A stretch of DNA of 8,011 nt from an uncultured Pseudomonadota bacterium. GTDB lineage: Bacteria > Myxococcota_A > UBA796 > UBA9615. The DNA is taken from NCBI GenBank assembly GCA_937907595.1, contig CALCXL010000923.1:1-8011 (forward strand). The letters run 5' to 3'. The position numbers were made by a program, and so were the translations under genes. The notes below the pieces were generated by a model. It was not told the DNA's origin and did no database searches. It was given only the letters and a program-made list of their open reading frames with translations. How positions within the stretch are numbered: position 1 is the stretch's first letter; each line of letters starts with the position of its first letter. Below, in pieces: positions 7,656 to 8,011 of the stretch.

Positions 7656-7662
7656 TCAATCA
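7645..7662. promoter_or_regulatory. Inverted repeat, candidate TetR-family (FadR-like) operator
   Basis: TGAATGA-GTAT-TCAATCA has 7-base arms that pair at 6 of 7 positions, with a perfect inner TGAAT-GAGT-ATTCA. It stands out as A+T-rich in a very G+C-rich stretch. It agrees at about 16 of 18 positions with the consensus I recall for Bacillus FadR (TGAATGAMTANTCATTCA), a TetR-family repressor of fatty-acid degradation released by long-chain acyl-CoA. It lies 40 bases before the start of a hotdog-fold gene. Binding by such a regulator is inferred; no regulator gene is visible in the window. Confidence 0.55.
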
Positions 7663-7692
7663 CCCCCGGCCCCGGCGGTCGGAGGCGAAGGT

Positions 7693-7697
7693 GGAGG
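7693..7697 (+). promoter_or_regulatory. Ribosome binding site GGAGG of the DUF4442 gene
   Basis: GGAGG stands 5 bases before the ATG at 7703, the same spacing as in the divergent lipoprotein gene. It favours this ATG over the in-frame GTG at 7691 and the in-frame ATG at 7742. Confidence 0.75.
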
Positions 7698-7702
7698 CGA
7701 CG

Positions 7703-8011
7703 ATGGCGGAAGCGACGGCGGTGGGCGAGCGGGTGCGGGGCATGTGGAAGCGGATGGCTCCCCTGCCCGGCGGCAAGCGGCTGTTCAGCCTGGCGATCGG
7801 TCAGGCGGCGCCCTACACCGGCTCGATCGGCGCCCTCGTCGACGAGCTGGAGCCCGGCTACGCCCGCGTTCATCTGCGCGACCGCCGCAAGGTGCGCAAC
7901 CACCTCAACTGCGTGCACGCCATCGCCCTGATGAACCTGGGGGAGATGACGACGGGGCTGGCGATGATGTCGACGTTGCCCGCCGACGCCCGCGGCATCC
8001 TCTCGGGGCTG
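7703..8011 (+). CDS. DUF4442 hotdog-fold, thioesterase-like protein, 3'-partial
   Basis: The first 103 residues of a protein that runs off the window. The start is the ATG at 7703, preceded by GGAGG; an in-frame TGA at 7649-7651 closes the frame upstream. Sequence features match the DUF4442 branch of the hotdog superfamily as I recall it: MWKRMAPLPGGKRLFSLAIGQAAPYTGSIGA at the front, LEPGYARVHLRDRRKVRNHLNCVHAIALMNLGE in the middle, and TTGLAMMS with ARGILSGL at the cut end. N66, H67, H72 and E81 lie where hotdog enzymes place their active-site and core residues. Members are usually about 150-170 residues, so roughly one third is missing. A cytoplasmic acyl-CoA thioesterase-like role is the likely function; the substrate is unknown. 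The nearby FadR-like operator supports a place in acyl-CoA metabolism. Confidence 0.85.
   Translation, partial: MAEATAVGERVRGMWKRMAPLPGGKRLFSLAIGQAAPYTGSIGALVDELEPGYARVHLRDRRKVRNHLNCVHAIALMNLGEMTTGLAMMSTLPADARGILSGL

Larger units (their letters stand above)
7552..7702. other. Divergent intergenic region between lipoprotein and DUF4442 genes
   Basis: This 151-base spacer must hold promoters for both the minus-strand lipoprotein and the plus-strand hotdog gene. It contains, from left to right, the lipoprotein ribosome site, a 12-bp tandem direct repeat (7565-7588), a possible -35/-10 pair for the plus strand, an A+T-rich inverted repeat (7645-7662) and the ribosome site of the plus-strand gene. 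I found no convincing promoter for the minus-strand gene. Confidence 0.7.

Noticed and set aside
7552..7659. TTG at 7659 (minus) as start of the small lipoprotein
   Set aside because: The ATG at 7551 has GGAGG at 5-base spacing and begins a lipoprotein signal; the longer form would hide it and overlap the operator.

Overview
The window is about 70% or more G+C (estimated by eye). It carries genes of a Gram-negative bacterium with an outer membrane: a TonB-dependent receptor and two lipoproteins. A transmembrane Ser/Thr kinase fused to WD40 propellers and Asp-rich linkers behind lipoprotein signals make a member of the Myxococcota (old Deltaproteobacteria) the most likely source. This is an inference from gene style; Planctomycetes also carry such kinases, but the overall set fits them less well. 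No rRNA, tRNA, CRISPR array, insertion sequence or phage gene was seen.

Layout. (1) 1-2088, plus: TonB-dependent outer-membrane receptor, cut at its 5' end by the window edge, with an Asp/Ala/Pro tandem repeat at the visible N terminus. (2) 2085-3185, plus: outer-membrane lipoprotein predicted to fold as a beta-propeller. Its ATG overlaps the receptor stop (ATGA), so the two are very probably translationally coupled and may act together, by analogy with BtuB-BtuG or other receptor/lid pairs. (3) 3237-6806, plus: 1189-residue kinase with an N-terminal PknB-type domain, one membrane span and about 16 WD40-like repeats. It follows by 51 bases and may belong to the same transcript. (4) 6856-7551, minus: small lipoprotein of unknown function with an 11-glycine linker coded by a perfect (GGC)9 tract, convergent with the kinase gene. 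(5) 7703-8011, plus, running off the end: DUF4442 hotdog-fold (thioesterase-like) protein, divergent from gene 4.

The 151-base divergent spacer between genes 4 and 5 holds an A+T-rich inverted repeat (7645-7662). It closely resembles the operator of TetR-family acyl-CoA-responsive regulators such as Bacillus FadR, which suits a hotdog thioesterase-like gene. This is the most specific regulatory signal in the window.

How the genes might cooperate: the receptor and lipoprotein look like a surface uptake unit for an unknown substrate. The kinase could sense something through its extracytoplasmic propellers, but a link to the receptor rests only on gene order. The DUF4442 gene looks like separate acyl-CoA/lipid metabolism. 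The very long open frames on the opposite strand are high-GC shadows and are not annotated.
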